Below, one piece after another: positions 52,773 through 62,455 of a stretch of DNA of 64,000 nt. The notes beneath the pieces are model-generated. The model searched no databases and was not told the DNA's origin. It saw nothing but the letters and a program-made list of their open reading frames with translations. Numbering within the stretch: the first letter of the stretch is position 1; each line of letters starts with the position of its first letter. A program made the position numbers and the translations under genes. The stretch comes from JAEUSG01 sp964590225 (lineage in GTDB: Bacteria > Fibrobacterota > OXYB2-FULL-49-7 > JAEUSG01), in assembly GCA_964590225.1 (NCBI GenBank), contig CAZPWS010000001.1:62001-126000 (forward strand), in the 5' to 3' direction.

Positions 52773-54342
52773 GAAAGAATCAACTGGAAAAAAGGATGCG
52801 GCGACACTAGCCGAAAAGCAACGCAACATCTCAGTCTCGGAATTTTTCTCAAAAAACCGACATCTTTTAGGGTTTGATAACCCAAGAAGGGCGCTCCTGA
52901 CTGCCGTAAAGGAAGCCGTTGACAATTCATTGGATGCCTGTGAAGAAGCAGGGATACTGCCAGAAATTTCCGTGACACTAAAAGAACTTTCTGAAGACCG
53001 TTTTTATATGAGTGTAGAAGATAATGGCCCTGGCATAATTGAACGCGAAATTCCTAATATTTTCGGCAGACTTCTGTATGGTTCAAAATTTCACTCTCTC
53101 AAAATGAGCAGAGGGCAGCAAGGCATAGGAATCTCAGCAGCTGGTATGTATGGCCAGCTCACAACTGGTCAGCCAATCAAAATTACATCCAAAATTGGTC
53201 CTAAAAAACCAGCTCACTATTACCATCTCCATCTTAACACTGCACACAATAAGCCGGAAATTCTCAAAGACATCGAGATTGAATGGGATAAGGACCATGG
53301 CACCAAGGTCGAAATCGAAATGGAGGCAAAGTACCTTAAAGGACGCTCCTCTGTTGACGAATATATTAAACTGACTGCAATTGCCAACCCTCATGTTACA
53401 CTTAAGTACCTCTCCCCTATTGAAAAGGAAGATGTAGTTATATACAATAGGGTTACAGACACAATGCCTCCCGAAACACGGGAGATAAAACCTCATCCAC
53501 ATGGTGTGGAATTAGGCCTTCTTATCAAAATGTTAAAGGATACAAGCGGCCGCACACTAAAAAGCTTCCTTCAGTCAGATTTCTCTCGTGTTTCGGGCAA
53601 GGTTGCCGATGAGGTATGCACGGCTGCTTCGTTGAATGGAGGAGCCAAACCAAAAAATGTTATTGCAAGCGATGTCGAAAAGCTACATAAGGCTATTCAG
53701 TCTGTAAAAATCATGAATCCGCCCACTGATTGCATTTCCCCCATTGGTGAAGAACTTCTTAAAGCAGGACTTCAAAAGGAAGTTGGAGCAGAACTTTTTG
53801 TTGCTACAACCCGTCCCCCATCTGTTTATCGCGGCAACCCTTTTCAAATCGAGGCAGCTATTGCATATGGCGGCAATCTTCCTGGTGATGAACTCGCGAC
53901 TGTCCTCCGTTTTGCCAATAGAGTTCCCCTTCAGTATCAACAATCGGCCTGCGCCATTTTTAAAACTGTACAAGGTCTCGACTGGAAAAATTACGGGCTT
54001 GACCAGGCGAGAGGCGCACTACCTACGGCACCAATGATGATAATGGTACATATGGCATCTGTGTGGGTTCCATTTACTTCCGAAAGCAAGGAAGCAATTG
54101 CAAGCTACGATGAAATAACTAAAGAGATCAAACTTGCTCTGCAGGAATGTGGGCGACAAATTGGCATTCATATTAGCAGAAAGCGGAAAAATGCCGACGA
54201 ATTAAAAAAACGGAACTACATTCAAATGTACATACCGCACATCGGGATTGCGCTAAAACAAATTCTTGGGCTTAGCGACAAGGAAGAAGAGGCGACAGTT
54301 AATACACTTACAGACACCCTCGAAAGGAGCCGCAAGCTATGA
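52765..54342 (+). CDS. top6B: DNA topoisomerase VI subunit B
   Basis: 525 aa, close to archaeal B subunits. The Bergerat ATP-binding fold is complete: Glu50 and Asn54 in KEAVDNSLDA, DNGPG at 86-90, and GQQGIG at 117-122. The transducer domain carries the switch lysine Lys442 in TSESKEAIASYDEIT, and VPLQYQQSACAIFKTV is typical. ATP-dependent dimer closure drives strand passage through a double-strand break made by the A subunit. Its ATG lies inside the upstream gene and its stop overlaps the A gene start (ATGA). All motifs are intact, so an active type IIB enzyme is expected. Confidence 0.93.
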   Translation: MAKKESTGKKDAATLAEKQRNISVSEFFSKNRHLLGFDNPRRALLTAVKEAVDNSLDACEEAGILPEISVTLKELSEDRFYMSVEDNGPGIIEREIPNIFGRLLYGSKFHSLKMSRGQQGIGISAAGMYGQLTTGQPIKITSKIGPKKPAHYYHLHLNTAHNKPEILKDIEIEWDKDHGTKVEIEMEAKYLKGRSSVDEYIKLTAIANPHVTLKYLSPIEKEDVVIYNRVTDTMPPETREIKPHPHGVELGLLIKMLKDTSGRTLKSFLQSDFSRVSGKVADEVCTAASLNGGAKPKNVIASDVEKLHKAIQSVKIMNPPTDCISPIGEELLKAGLQKEVGAELFVATTRPPSVYRGNPFQIEAAIAYGGNLPGDELATVLRFANRVPLQYQQSACAIFKTVQGLDWKNYGLDQARGALPTAPMMIMVHMASVWVPFTSESKEAIASYDEITKEIKLALQECGRQIGIHISRKRKNADELKKRNYIQMYIPHIGIALKQILGLSDKEEEATVNTLTDTLERSRKL

Positions 54343-55493
54343 GTCATAGGCGTAATGATCAGGAAGTGGAGGTTCGTTCGAAATCAAATATTTCGGCGGC
54401 TGATGACAAGAAGGTTACAAAAAGTATAGAGAACTGCGCTTCAGAAATTCACAGGAAAATTTTATCGAAATCTTCTCCATCACTCAAGTTCCCACTTCGT
54501 GCGCTATCAAATGTCAAGTATGATCCTAAGGAAGGTTATTTTGAGATAGGCAAACAGGGAAAAATCCGAACCCTGACTGTAAATACAGTTAAATCCTTTG
54601 CACAAACACTAAGAATGATGGCCCTTTCCAAGGAGCTGATTGAAACAAACGATTTTGCAACAAAGAGGGATGCATACTATCAAAGCAAGAATTGGGAGGA
54701 AGCCCGTTTCGATGAGCAGCCGGAATCCGATACTGTTATGGACGACATGGAGGCGCTTTTTGCGGTCTCAGATGTCTCCCGTGAACAGTTGCGCTTTATT
54801 CCTGAAGAGCATGGCGGGGCGGTTGGAGGGGAACTTATAGTCCACGACACCGATGAAAGCGGAAGGCCTCTGAAAATTGACTGTACAAAATTTGGTTCCG
54901 GTGCCTATTCAGTACCAAGTTCAAATGAGCATCTCCGTTTTGAAACTAAGGCAAAGTTTGTACTTGTGATTGAAACCGCCGGTATGTTTGAGAGGCTTAA
55001 CCGTCACGCATTCTGGAGAAAAGCAAACTGCATTCTTGTTGCGATGGGCGGTGTTCCCACGCGAGCAACAAGACGATTTGTGCGAAGGCTATCCGATCAA
55101 TGCAAGATACCGGTTTATGCTTTCGTTGACTGCGATCCTTACGGCATATCAAATATCTACCGTACCATGAAAGTTGGTTCTGGCAATGCGGCGCATATTA
55201 ACAGATTCTTCTGTGTGCCGCAGGCGCGCTTTCTTGGCGTTACTCCGCAGGATATTATTGACTACAAGCTTCCCACCCACCCGTTACAGGATGTTGATAT
55301 TAAAAGGGCAAATGATGCTATCAAGAATGATCCTTTTTTTATTAGGCATAAAGAATGGAAAGCTGCTCTGGAGCAGTTAATAAAAATGGAGGTTCGCGCC
55401 GAACAGCAGGCTTTTGCCAAACACTCACTTAACTTTGTAATGGACGAGTATCTTCCGAGAAAGCTAAAAAATCCAGACCGTTTTTTGCCATAG
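54339..55493 (+). CDS. top6A: DNA topoisomerase VI subunit A (Spo11-like)
   Basis: 384 aa, the usual length. The catalytic tyrosine block is KRDAYYQSKNW, with Tyr113/Tyr114 and the second the expected nucleophile. The Toprim domain has Glu212 in VIETAG and Asp264/Asp266 in VDCDPYGIS, which bind Mg. The segment EHGGAVGGELIV before it is typical. Makes staggered double-strand breaks with 5-prime links. Four-base overlap with the B subunit gene. A Spo11-only function is unlikely because the B subunit is present. A purine-rich AAGGAG follows for the next gene, which has a separate role. Confidence 0.93.
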   Translation: MSHRRNDQEVEVRSKSNISAADDKKVTKSIENCASEIHRKILSKSSPSLKFPLRALSNVKYDPKEGYFEIGKQGKIRTLTVNTVKSFAQTLRMMALSKELIETNDFATKRDAYYQSKNWEEARFDEQPESDTVMDDMEALFAVSDVSREQLRFIPEEHGGAVGGELIVHDTDESGRPLKIDCTKFGSGAYSVPSSNEHLRFETKAKFVLVIETAGMFERLNRHAFWRKANCILVAMGGVPTRATRRFVRRLSDQCKIPVYAFVDCDPYGISNIYRTMKVGSGNAAHINRFFCVPQARFLGVTPQDIIDYKLPTHPLQDVDIKRANDAIKNDPFFIRHKEWKAALEQLIKMEVRAEQQAFAKHSLNFVMDEYLPRKLKNPDRFLP

Positions 55494-55524
55494 AGACGAA
55501 CTAAATATTTAAGGAGATTTTACA

Positions 55525-57180
55525 ATGCACTTGATAATCTTTATATCTGTGATTGTAGCAGTTTTTGCTGCCAATTCAAATGGAATTACAACTCAGCATA
55601 ATGCAGATAAAATTTTTAACGGGAGATCGGTAAACCTTGCTACCATGTCGGCGGATGGAAAGACAATTATTCCTGATCTCCGCAAATCGGCTCTTCCATT
55701 TACAGCCGAAATAATCAGCGATCCAATAGACCTGTGCGATACTTCTGCCACTCCCATTTCCGAGGCAGCAACAGTTAAGTCAATTGAATTATCACTTGAT
55801 GCAGGTAAAGCAAAACTCGGCAAATCAGTAAAACTCTTCATCAGTTTTAGTGACAACCCATTTTCTGATTTTTCTTGGAGCTCATGGACGGAAATAAAAA
55901 AAACAAAAATTAAAAAGAGTTCAGTAAATGGAAGATATCTTAAGTACAAAATTCTTCTATTAGCAACTACAAAAAGCGAACTTCCTTCAATTTCTTCAGT
56001 CACTATTTCAGCTCAAATCGTACCGAATAAGTTTGTTAAACCACTAATAGCAAAGGAATCGTTGATACAGGAGGCCATTTGGGGCTCTATCCCATTTCAG
56101 TTCGAGCAGCCTTTTTACAAACCATATGTTGAGCTATTTAAAGAGATGGGCTACGACACTGTATGGAACAAATATGATGACGAACTAAGCAGAATTATTG
56201 CACTTAATACAGCTGTTGCACGGACACCAAACCCTGACCACAGTGGGTGGGATGGTCCATACCCATTTGATGCAAGAGAACTTTGTAAAAAAACAGATAG
56301 TACCATGGTAATTAAGGGACATTGTATGTCCTACGCGGCTGTGCTTGTAGCCGCATTTACTTCCTTTGGTAAATACGCCCGCCATTGGGCAGTAAATGGC
56401 TTCAGGGATGCCGGCCACGAAGTTGTTGAGGTTTGGTCGGATTCCCTGCAAAAATGGATTCATCTTGATCCATCTTTGAGTCAATACTATACAGATCCTG
56501 CAAACAATATCCCTATGTCTATTCTGGAACAACACAATGTGTATGTAAACTTTGTCGTTCGAGAGGGCGAAACAATGGCCGATCTGCATAAATATCCAAT
56601 ATCCGACAACTCTAACGATCCCCTTCGAAAGCGCATGAAGGAGCTTGGTGGAGGCAAAAAAGCTCCAATTTTGTGCATTGATAGCGGATGGCATTATGGG
56701 AAAAAGGTAAATATCGAAGAATACGACTGGGGTTGGTACCATGGTTACACAGCAAGCGGATATATGCGTGTAACTACAAGAACTAATTTCGCATCACAAA
56801 AAGAACCTCTTTTCCCCCATTTTGGCTCTTATGTTGGATTGCATAATGTTTTTATGCATTGGGTTGACAAGAAAACACCACCGAAGAACGAAACCATAAC
56901 CCTATTTACTGAACGAGCTCGTGATATCTGGTTCACGCTTAATCAGGCAACCTTTAAAACAGTGAGAACGGGAGAAAAAGAACTCGTTGTAATGCTTGGC
57001 AATACACAACCTTTTTTTAAACACTACAAAATCGAAATAAATGGAGTGGTTACAACTACTTCTGAAAACTCGATAAAATGGGTGCTTGATGGCACTACAA
57101 ATTCATTAAAAGTTTGGCCAGTAGATGTCACTGGGCAACAGGGAACTGCGAGTTCTTTGACAATATTATACAAAGAATAG
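55525..57180 (+). CDS. Secreted transglutaminase-like protein
   Basis: 551 aa. A signal peptide (MHLIIFISVIVAVFAANS) is followed by a discoidin-like or Ig-like region (about 55-165), then a transglutaminase/papain-like core with Cys267 in GHCMSYA, His298 in GHEVVEVW and Asp315 in HLDPS, in the order and spacing of the catalytic triad. The C-terminal 130 residues look like a beta-sandwich. Related folds include peptide N-glycanase and cysteine proteases; the activity (deamidation, deglycosylation or peptide cleavage) cannot be fixed. GGAG lies before the ATG. Exported, perhaps acting on glycoproteins. Confidence 0.7.
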   Translation: MHLIIFISVIVAVFAANSNGITTQHNADKIFNGRSVNLATMSADGKTIIPDLRKSALPFTAEIISDPIDLCDTSATPISEAATVKSIELSLDAGKAKLGKSVKLFISFSDNPFSDFSWSSWTEIKKTKIKKSSVNGRYLKYKILLLATTKSELPSISSVTISAQIVPNKFVKPLIAKESLIQEAIWGSIPFQFEQPFYKPYVELFKEMGYDTVWNKYDDELSRIIALNTAVARTPNPDHSGWDGPYPFDARELCKKTDSTMVIKGHCMSYAAVLVAAFTSFGKYARHWAVNGFRDAGHEVVEVWSDSLQKWIHLDPSLSQYYTDPANNIPMSILEQHNVYVNFVVREGETMADLHKYPISDNSNDPLRKRMKELGGGKKAPILCIDSGWHYGKKVNIEEYDWGWYHGYTASGYMRVTTRTNFASQKEPLFPHFGSYVGLHNVFMHWVDKKTPPKNETITLFTERARDIWFTLNQATFKTVRTGEKELVVMLGNTQPFFKHYKIEINGVVTTTSENSIKWVLDGTTNSLKVWPVDVTGQQGTASSLTILYKE

Positions 57181-57187
57181 TTGCTTT

Positions 57188-58273
57188 ATGAAAAATCTTT
57201 GGTCAGTAGTTATGGCTGGTGGAATTGGCGAAAGGTTTTGGCCACTTTCCACTAAAAAGGATCCTAAACAGTTTCTTCCTATCTTTGGTGGTGGCATTCC
57301 GCTACTCAAGGCCGCTGTGCTGCGTATGGGAAATAGCGTGCCGCCATCCCGTTCACTTATAGTAACTAACAGGACTTACGAAAAAGCAAGCCGTTCACTT
57401 TTTACTAAAGGCAAACAGCCGGTTGTTCTTGGTGAACCAATCGGCAAAAACACTGCCCCAGCCGTAGCTGCGGCTGCCGCATATATCGAACGGCAAAATC
57501 CCGACGCAGTCATGGCCATTTTTTCCGCTGATCATATTATCAGCCCTGAATCCCTTTTTCAGAAATGTGTTCTTACCGCTGCAAAGGCGGCCGAGTCGTC
57601 TGATTCTCTCTTTTGTCTTGGTGTAAAACCTTCATGGGCAAATTCTGGGCTTGGCTATATTGAAGTAAAGGGTAAAGTTGCCGCTAATTCCATTGCTGTG
57701 CGTGATGTGGTTCAATTTATTGAAAAACCGGACACCAACAGAGCGGCCAATTTTATTAAAAAAGGCAACTTTCTCTGGAATTGTGGAATATTTGTCTGGA
57801 GCGTAAAATCAATACTAAAAGCATTTCAGACGACAATGCCCGCCCTATATTTACAGATAGAACCTGCCAGGAAAGCAAAAACCGACTCGGAATTCAAGCG
57901 ATCAATAAACGACTTTTATATAAAAGTTCAAAAAGAATCTATTGATTATGGCGTTCTCGAAAAAGTTGACAATATTAAAGTTGTGAACTGCCCAATCGCA
58001 TGGGACGATATGGGTTCTTACACTTCATTTAAAGCCCATTCCACTGCCGACAAAAGCGATAATGTGTTTATAGGCGATATTATCGACCTAAACAGTACAG
58101 GCACAATGGTCTATTCTGATTCCGGACTTACAGTAACCGCTTCCCTAAATGACCTTTTTATTATCCGCAAGAAAAATAAGCTCCTTGTTATGCACAAAAG
58201 CGTCGTGCCAGAAATGCGAACTGTTATCAACTCAATAAAGAAAAGCGGATTTGAATCTTATCTTAACAAATGA
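57188..58273 (+). CDS. manC: Mannose-1-phosphate guanylyltransferase
   Basis: 361 aa, single-domain form without the isomerase part. The nucleotide-binding block MAGGIGERFWPLSTKKDPKQ and FSADHIISPE, LGYIEVKG, FIEKPD and WNCGIFVW are family motifs. Makes GDP-mannose from mannose-1-phosphate and GTP for surface glycans, which fits the glycosyltransferases at 45802-48945. Seven bases after the transglutaminase-like gene. Confidence 0.9.
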   Translation: MKNLWSVVMAGGIGERFWPLSTKKDPKQFLPIFGGGIPLLKAAVLRMGNSVPPSRSLIVTNRTYEKASRSLFTKGKQPVVLGEPIGKNTAPAVAAAAAYIERQNPDAVMAIFSADHIISPESLFQKCVLTAAKAAESSDSLFCLGVKPSWANSGLGYIEVKGKVAANSIAVRDVVQFIEKPDTNRAANFIKKGNFLWNCGIFVWSVKSILKAFQTTMPALYLQIEPARKAKTDSEFKRSINDFYIKVQKESIDYGVLEKVDNIKVVNCPIAWDDMGSYTSFKAHSTADKSDNVFIGDIIDLNSTGTMVYSDSGLTVTASLNDLFIIRKKNKLLVMHKSVVPEMRTVINSIKKSGFESYLNK

Positions 58274-58278
58274 TAAGC

Positions 58279-60177
58279 TTATTCGAAATAAGTGTAACCG
58301 TATAGGCCTGAACGGTAAATATTAAGAAACTCCCGTCCTTCCTGTGCGCTTATCCGTCCATCCTTTACTGCGGTTGTAACCCATCCTTCCATATCTCTAA
58401 CCAGCCGCTTGTCATCAAACTGGACATACTCAAGAACATCGGCAACCGATTCACCATTAATCACTTTTTCAATTTCCCAGCCACCGTCCTGTTTTAAGAC
58501 AATATGTACTGCGTTAGTATCTCCAAACAGGTTGTGCATATCACCCAATATTTCCTGATAGGCGCCTACAAGATACACACCAACAAAATATGGTTCGTCC
58601 GGCTTGATATTATGGAGTGGCAAATTCCTTGTTATCTCTGATTGTTTAACAAAAAAATCAATTTTGCCGTCTGAGTCGCAGGTTATATCCTGCAGTGTTA
58701 CGCTCGATACTGGCTCTTCATCTAGCCGCTGTATGGGCATAATTGGAAAAACCTGATCTATTGCCCACGAATCAGGAAGCGACTGGAATAGTGAGAAGTT
58801 GCAAAAATACTTATCGGCAAGCATTCTGCCAAGATTATGCAGCTCATATGGAGGGTGTTTCATTTCCGCCGAAAGCCTTTCAACTTTTCTCGCAATTCCC
58901 CAGAATAGTCGCTCCACACTCGCACGAGTAGTGAGATCAATTGTTCCGAAACTAAATTTGTCGAGAACATCCTCATGAATCTGTAGCGCATCATGCCAGC
59001 TCTCAAGCATATTGGTATTGGACAACCCTTTATATATTGTGTGCAAATCCCTTAATTCTGAGGGGTCACTGCTACTGATAGTATGAACATTTTCGTTCCA
59101 GAACGCCTGACCAGCAGTCTCAAGCACATTGAACACAAGCACAGAATGATGCGCTGTTAATGCTCTTCCAGACTCAGCTATAATATTAGGGTGTGGCAGC
59201 CCATTACCGTTGGCAACATCAGTTATGCTATATAAAACATCATTAGCGTATTCCTGAATGGAATAATTAACACTTGAAGCGCTCGTACTTCTTGTACCGT
59301 CGTAATCGACACCAAGACCGCCTCCAACATCTACAAATTCAATTTTAAATCCCATTTTATGAAGCTGCGAATAAAACTGTGCAACCTCTCTTAGTCCTGC
59401 CTTTATTTTTCGTATATTCGTAATCTGTGAACCAAGATGAAAATGGATTAGCTTAACACAATCTTCAAGCCCTTCGGCACGAATGATGTTGGTAGCCTCA
59501 ATAAGCTCAGAGGCATTCAGGCCAAATTTACTTTGATATCCACCAGATTCTTCCCATTTGCCACTGCCAAAACTGGCAAGTTTTATTCGTATGCCCATAT
59601 TGGGCTTAACACCGAGCTGACGCGAAAGACGAATTATAAGTGATAGTTCGGTAAGTTTCTCGACAACAAGAAATATTTTCTTACCCATTTTTTGCGCAAG
59701 AAGAGCAAGTTCAATAAAATCTTCGTCCTTGTAGCCATTGCATATTATCAACGAATCGGGATTATCCGGCATTGCGAGAACCGCATGAAGTTCCGGCTTT
59801 GAACCAGCCTCAAGACCTATATTGAATTTTTTTCCATATTTAACAATTTCTTCAAGAACAGGACGCTGCTGATTAACTTTTATAGGATACACATTATAAT
59901 ATTTCCCTTTATACCCATACTCTCGAGCGGCAGACTCAAAACAGTTAGAAATCTGTTCTATGCGATTATCAAGAATATCTGAAAAGCGCAACAGTACAGG
60001 AGTCCCGATATCACGCAGTTGAAGATCCAGCATTACATCTGAAAGGTCGATAACTGGCCCACGCTCCTTTATTGGGCTTACTGTAGCATGTCCCTTGTCA
60101 TTAATGTCGAAATATCCAATACCCCAACCGCCAACATTATACAAATCGCGGCTGTCTTCAACTCTCCATTTCCTCAT
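58279..60177 (-). CDS. speA: Biosynthetic arginine decarboxylase
   Basis: 632 aa, fold type III PLP enzyme. Lys100 in VYPIKVNQQRPVLEEI is the PLP lysine; FHLGSQITNIRKIKAGLREV and VDVGGGLGVDYDGTRS bind phosphate and substrate, and AESGRALTAHH follows. Converts arginine to agmatine for polyamine synthesis. Its 3-prime end meets manC 5 bases away; it is transcribed divergently from the penicillin-binding protein gene, with 77 bases between start codons. No agmatinase gene is in the window. Confidence 0.95.
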   Translation of the reverse strand: MRKWRVEDSRDLYNVGGWGIGYFDINDKGHATVSPIKERGPVIDLSDVMLDLQLRDIGTPVLLRFSDILDNRIEQISNCFESAAREYGYKGKYYNVYPIKVNQQRPVLEEIVKYGKKFNIGLEAGSKPELHAVLAMPDNPDSLIICNGYKDEDFIELALLAQKMGKKIFLVVEKLTELSLIIRLSRQLGVKPNMGIRIKLASFGSGKWEESGGYQSKFGLNASELIEATNIIRAEGLEDCVKLIHFHLGSQITNIRKIKAGLREVAQFYSQLHKMGFKIEFVDVGGGLGVDYDGTRSTSASSVNYSIQEYANDVLYSITDVANGNGLPHPNIIAESGRALTAHHSVLVFNVLETAGQAFWNENVHTISSSDPSELRDLHTIYKGLSNTNMLESWHDALQIHEDVLDKFSFGTIDLTTRASVERLFWGIARKVERLSAEMKHPPYELHNLGRMLADKYFCNFSLFQSLPDSWAIDQVFPIMPIQRLDEEPVSSVTLQDITCDSDGKIDFFVKQSEITRNLPLHNIKPDEPYFVGVYLVGAYQEILGDMHNLFGDTNAVHIVLKQDGGWEIEKVINGESVADVLEYVQFDDKRLVRDMEGWVTTAVKDGRISAQEGREFLNIYRSGLYGYTYFE

Positions 60178-60254
60178 AGCTATCCCCTCAAGAAAATTTC
60201 GATAGAGAAATTAACATTTTCACGCAATGAAGATACTTATATTTTTACTGTTTT

Positions 60255-62453
60255 ATGGCACAAAAAAAAAAGAAAATAATTACTCCGCTTATTGTTGTTT
60301 CTGCCGCCTCAATGGCAGTACTTTTTTCAGTACTTATCGCTCTGGGAATTATAAAGCTGTATAACTCGATTGAGAGAGAGCTCCCCTCTCTTGCACAGCT
60401 TGAAAACATTGAACCAAATCTTGTTACAAGGGTTTATTCTGCCGACGATTCTCTTCTTATGGAGTTTTATACCGAAAGAAGAATTTGGCGCTCCTTCGAC
60501 GCAGTACCACCACAGATTTACAATGCAATTACATCAATTGAAGACAAACGGTTTTGGAAGCATTGGGGAATGAATGTTTATGCATGGCCGGCAATATTGG
60601 CTGAAGTTGTTATTATGCAAAAAAAAATGCGTGGTGGCAGTACGCTTACACAACAATTAGCGAGAAATCTCTATTCAACAATTGGAACCGAAAGAAATCT
60701 TTTAAGAAAAATCAAGGAGCTTTTTACCGCGTTCCAGATTGAACGGACATATACCAAAAAAGAGATAATGGAATTTTATATTAATCAGGTATGCATGGGC
60801 GGTGGAGCATTTGGTTTTCAGGCTGCCGCACAAAAATATTTTGGAAAAAATCGTCTCACCGATTTATCAATAGCCGAGGCTGCTACTTTGGCAGCAGTGA
60901 TACAGCGGCCGGAATACTACAGACCTGATTTTAAGCCGGAAAATGCCCTCAAAAGGAGAAATCTTGTTCTCGCCAACATGTTTAAAGATGCACATATATC
61001 AAGTGAAGAATACCAGAAAGCACTATCTACACCAATAAAATCCCATACTTCCCAGCAGACACAAAATGGAAAAGCTCCATACTTCTCCGAATTCGTACGA
61101 CAATACCTCGAAAGAACTTACGGTGCCGAGGCACTCTACACCAATGGTTTAAAAGTCAAGACGACACTCAATTACAGAGGACAAATTATAGCTGAGGCCA
61201 TTGCAGACTCAATGATAAACAGTATGCAGCGCGAACTCGACAATAGATTCATGAACGCTGTTAACTTACCAAGAAGACTAAAACTGCCAAAAGAAGAGCT
61301 GCTTACGGATATGCAGAAATACGCAAAATTGGTCGATACCCTTTTTCAGGATTTACTTTCTAAAACAGATTTTGAACCGGATGAAAATGGTAAGCTAAAA
61401 CCCAAAGTTTTGCGTGCCGCTTTACCTGACTCCATTAAATACAGGCGTGTGCAACTAGCTTTTATCGCAACGGATAACAAAACAGGAGCAATTCTCGCAA
61501 TGATTGGTGGAAGAGGCTTTGAAGAGACAAAATACAACAGAGCTGTTCAGGCCTATCGCCAACCCGGCTCCGCTTTCAAACCGTTTATTTATACAGTGGC
61601 AATAGATCAAGGCATTCCACCTACAGAACAGATACTTGACCAGCCATTCGCAATAAGGGATCCCATTCAAGGAGAATGGCAGCCACATAATTACGATAAA
61701 AAGTATCGTGGGTTTCTTACGCTTCGTAGAGCTTTGGCACTCTCCGTAAACACCATAGCAATAAAATTACAGCAGAAGGTTGGTACAAGGGCAGTTATAG
61801 ATGTCGCATCAAATATGGGCTTAGACCGAAGCCATCTTCAGGAAGTACCCTCTCTTGCCATCGGATCATGCGAAGCCAAATTAATCGATATTGTCTCAGC
61901 ATATAGTGTTTATCCAAATAATGGCATACGCGCTATACCGTACGCAATCGACACAATATGGGACAGAAACGGCACAATAATTGAAGCAAGGCATCCTATT
62001 AGTAACTCTGTAATTCGTCCAGCAACCGCCTGTGTTATGGCGAATATGCTGCAATCAGTGGTTTCCGGAGGTACAGCTTACAGTGCATACGCAGCGGGTG
62101 TAACATGGCCATCCGGAGGAAAAACAGGTACCACCAATAATTATACCGATGCCTGGTTTATTGGATTTGATTCCGAAATAACGGCAGGTGTATGGGTAGG
62201 TTTAGATGAAAAAAGAACTTTGGCGGATGGACGAACTGGTTCAAATACCGCTTTACCTTTATGGATTCGCTATATGCTGTTTGCAAAGGATAATATTGGC
62301 AAACCAAGAACTGATTTTATTTGCCCTGATGGTGTCAGTTCTCGCAAGATATGTAAGTCAACATTTGGCACCGCCTCTGCCAAGTGTGACTCTACATACA
62401 TTGAAACCTTTATTTCCGGTACAGAGCCAGACACATGTACTGTTCATAGATGA
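60255..62453 (+). CDS. mrcA: Class A penicillin-binding protein (PBP1A-like)
   Basis: 732 aa. One N-terminal membrane anchor (IVVSAASMAVLFSVLIALGI) precedes a GT51 transglycosylase with Glu96 in SIEDKRFWKHWG and GGSTLTQQLARNLY. The transpeptidase has SXXK at Ser439-Lys442 (PGSAFKPF), an SVNT motif and KTG at 623-625 (GGKTGTTNNYTDAWF). Polymerises and cross-links peptidoglycan at the inner membrane. The LPP20/CsgG-like protein at 41005 could be a related activator, though this is only a guess. Ends 2 bases from the end of the converging heparinase-like gene. Confidence 0.95.
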   Translation: MAQKKKKIITPLIVVSAASMAVLFSVLIALGIIKLYNSIERELPSLAQLENIEPNLVTRVYSADDSLLMEFYTERRIWRSFDAVPPQIYNAITSIEDKRFWKHWGMNVYAWPAILAEVVIMQKKMRGGSTLTQQLARNLYSTIGTERNLLRKIKELFTAFQIERTYTKKEIMEFYINQVCMGGGAFGFQAAAQKYFGKNRLTDLSIAEAATLAAVIQRPEYYRPDFKPENALKRRNLVLANMFKDAHISSEEYQKALSTPIKSHTSQQTQNGKAPYFSEFVRQYLERTYGAEALYTNGLKVKTTLNYRGQIIAEAIADSMINSMQRELDNRFMNAVNLPRRLKLPKEELLTDMQKYAKLVDTLFQDLLSKTDFEPDENGKLKPKVLRAALPDSIKYRRVQLAFIATDNKTGAILAMIGGRGFEETKYNRAVQAYRQPGSAFKPFIYTVAIDQGIPPTEQILDQPFAIRDPIQGEWQPHNYDKKYRGFLTLRRALALSVNTIAIKLQQKVGTRAVIDVASNMGLDRSHLQEVPSLAIGSCEAKLIDIVSAYSVYPNNGIRAIPYAIDTIWDRNGTIIEARHPISNSVIRPATACVMANMLQSVVSGGTAYSAYAAGVTWPSGGKTGTTNNYTDAWFIGFDSEITAGVWVGLDEKRTLADGRTGSNTALPLWIRYMLFAKDNIGKPRTDFICPDGVSSRKICKSTFGTASAKCDSTYIETFISGTEPDTCTVHR

Positions 62454-62455
62454 TG

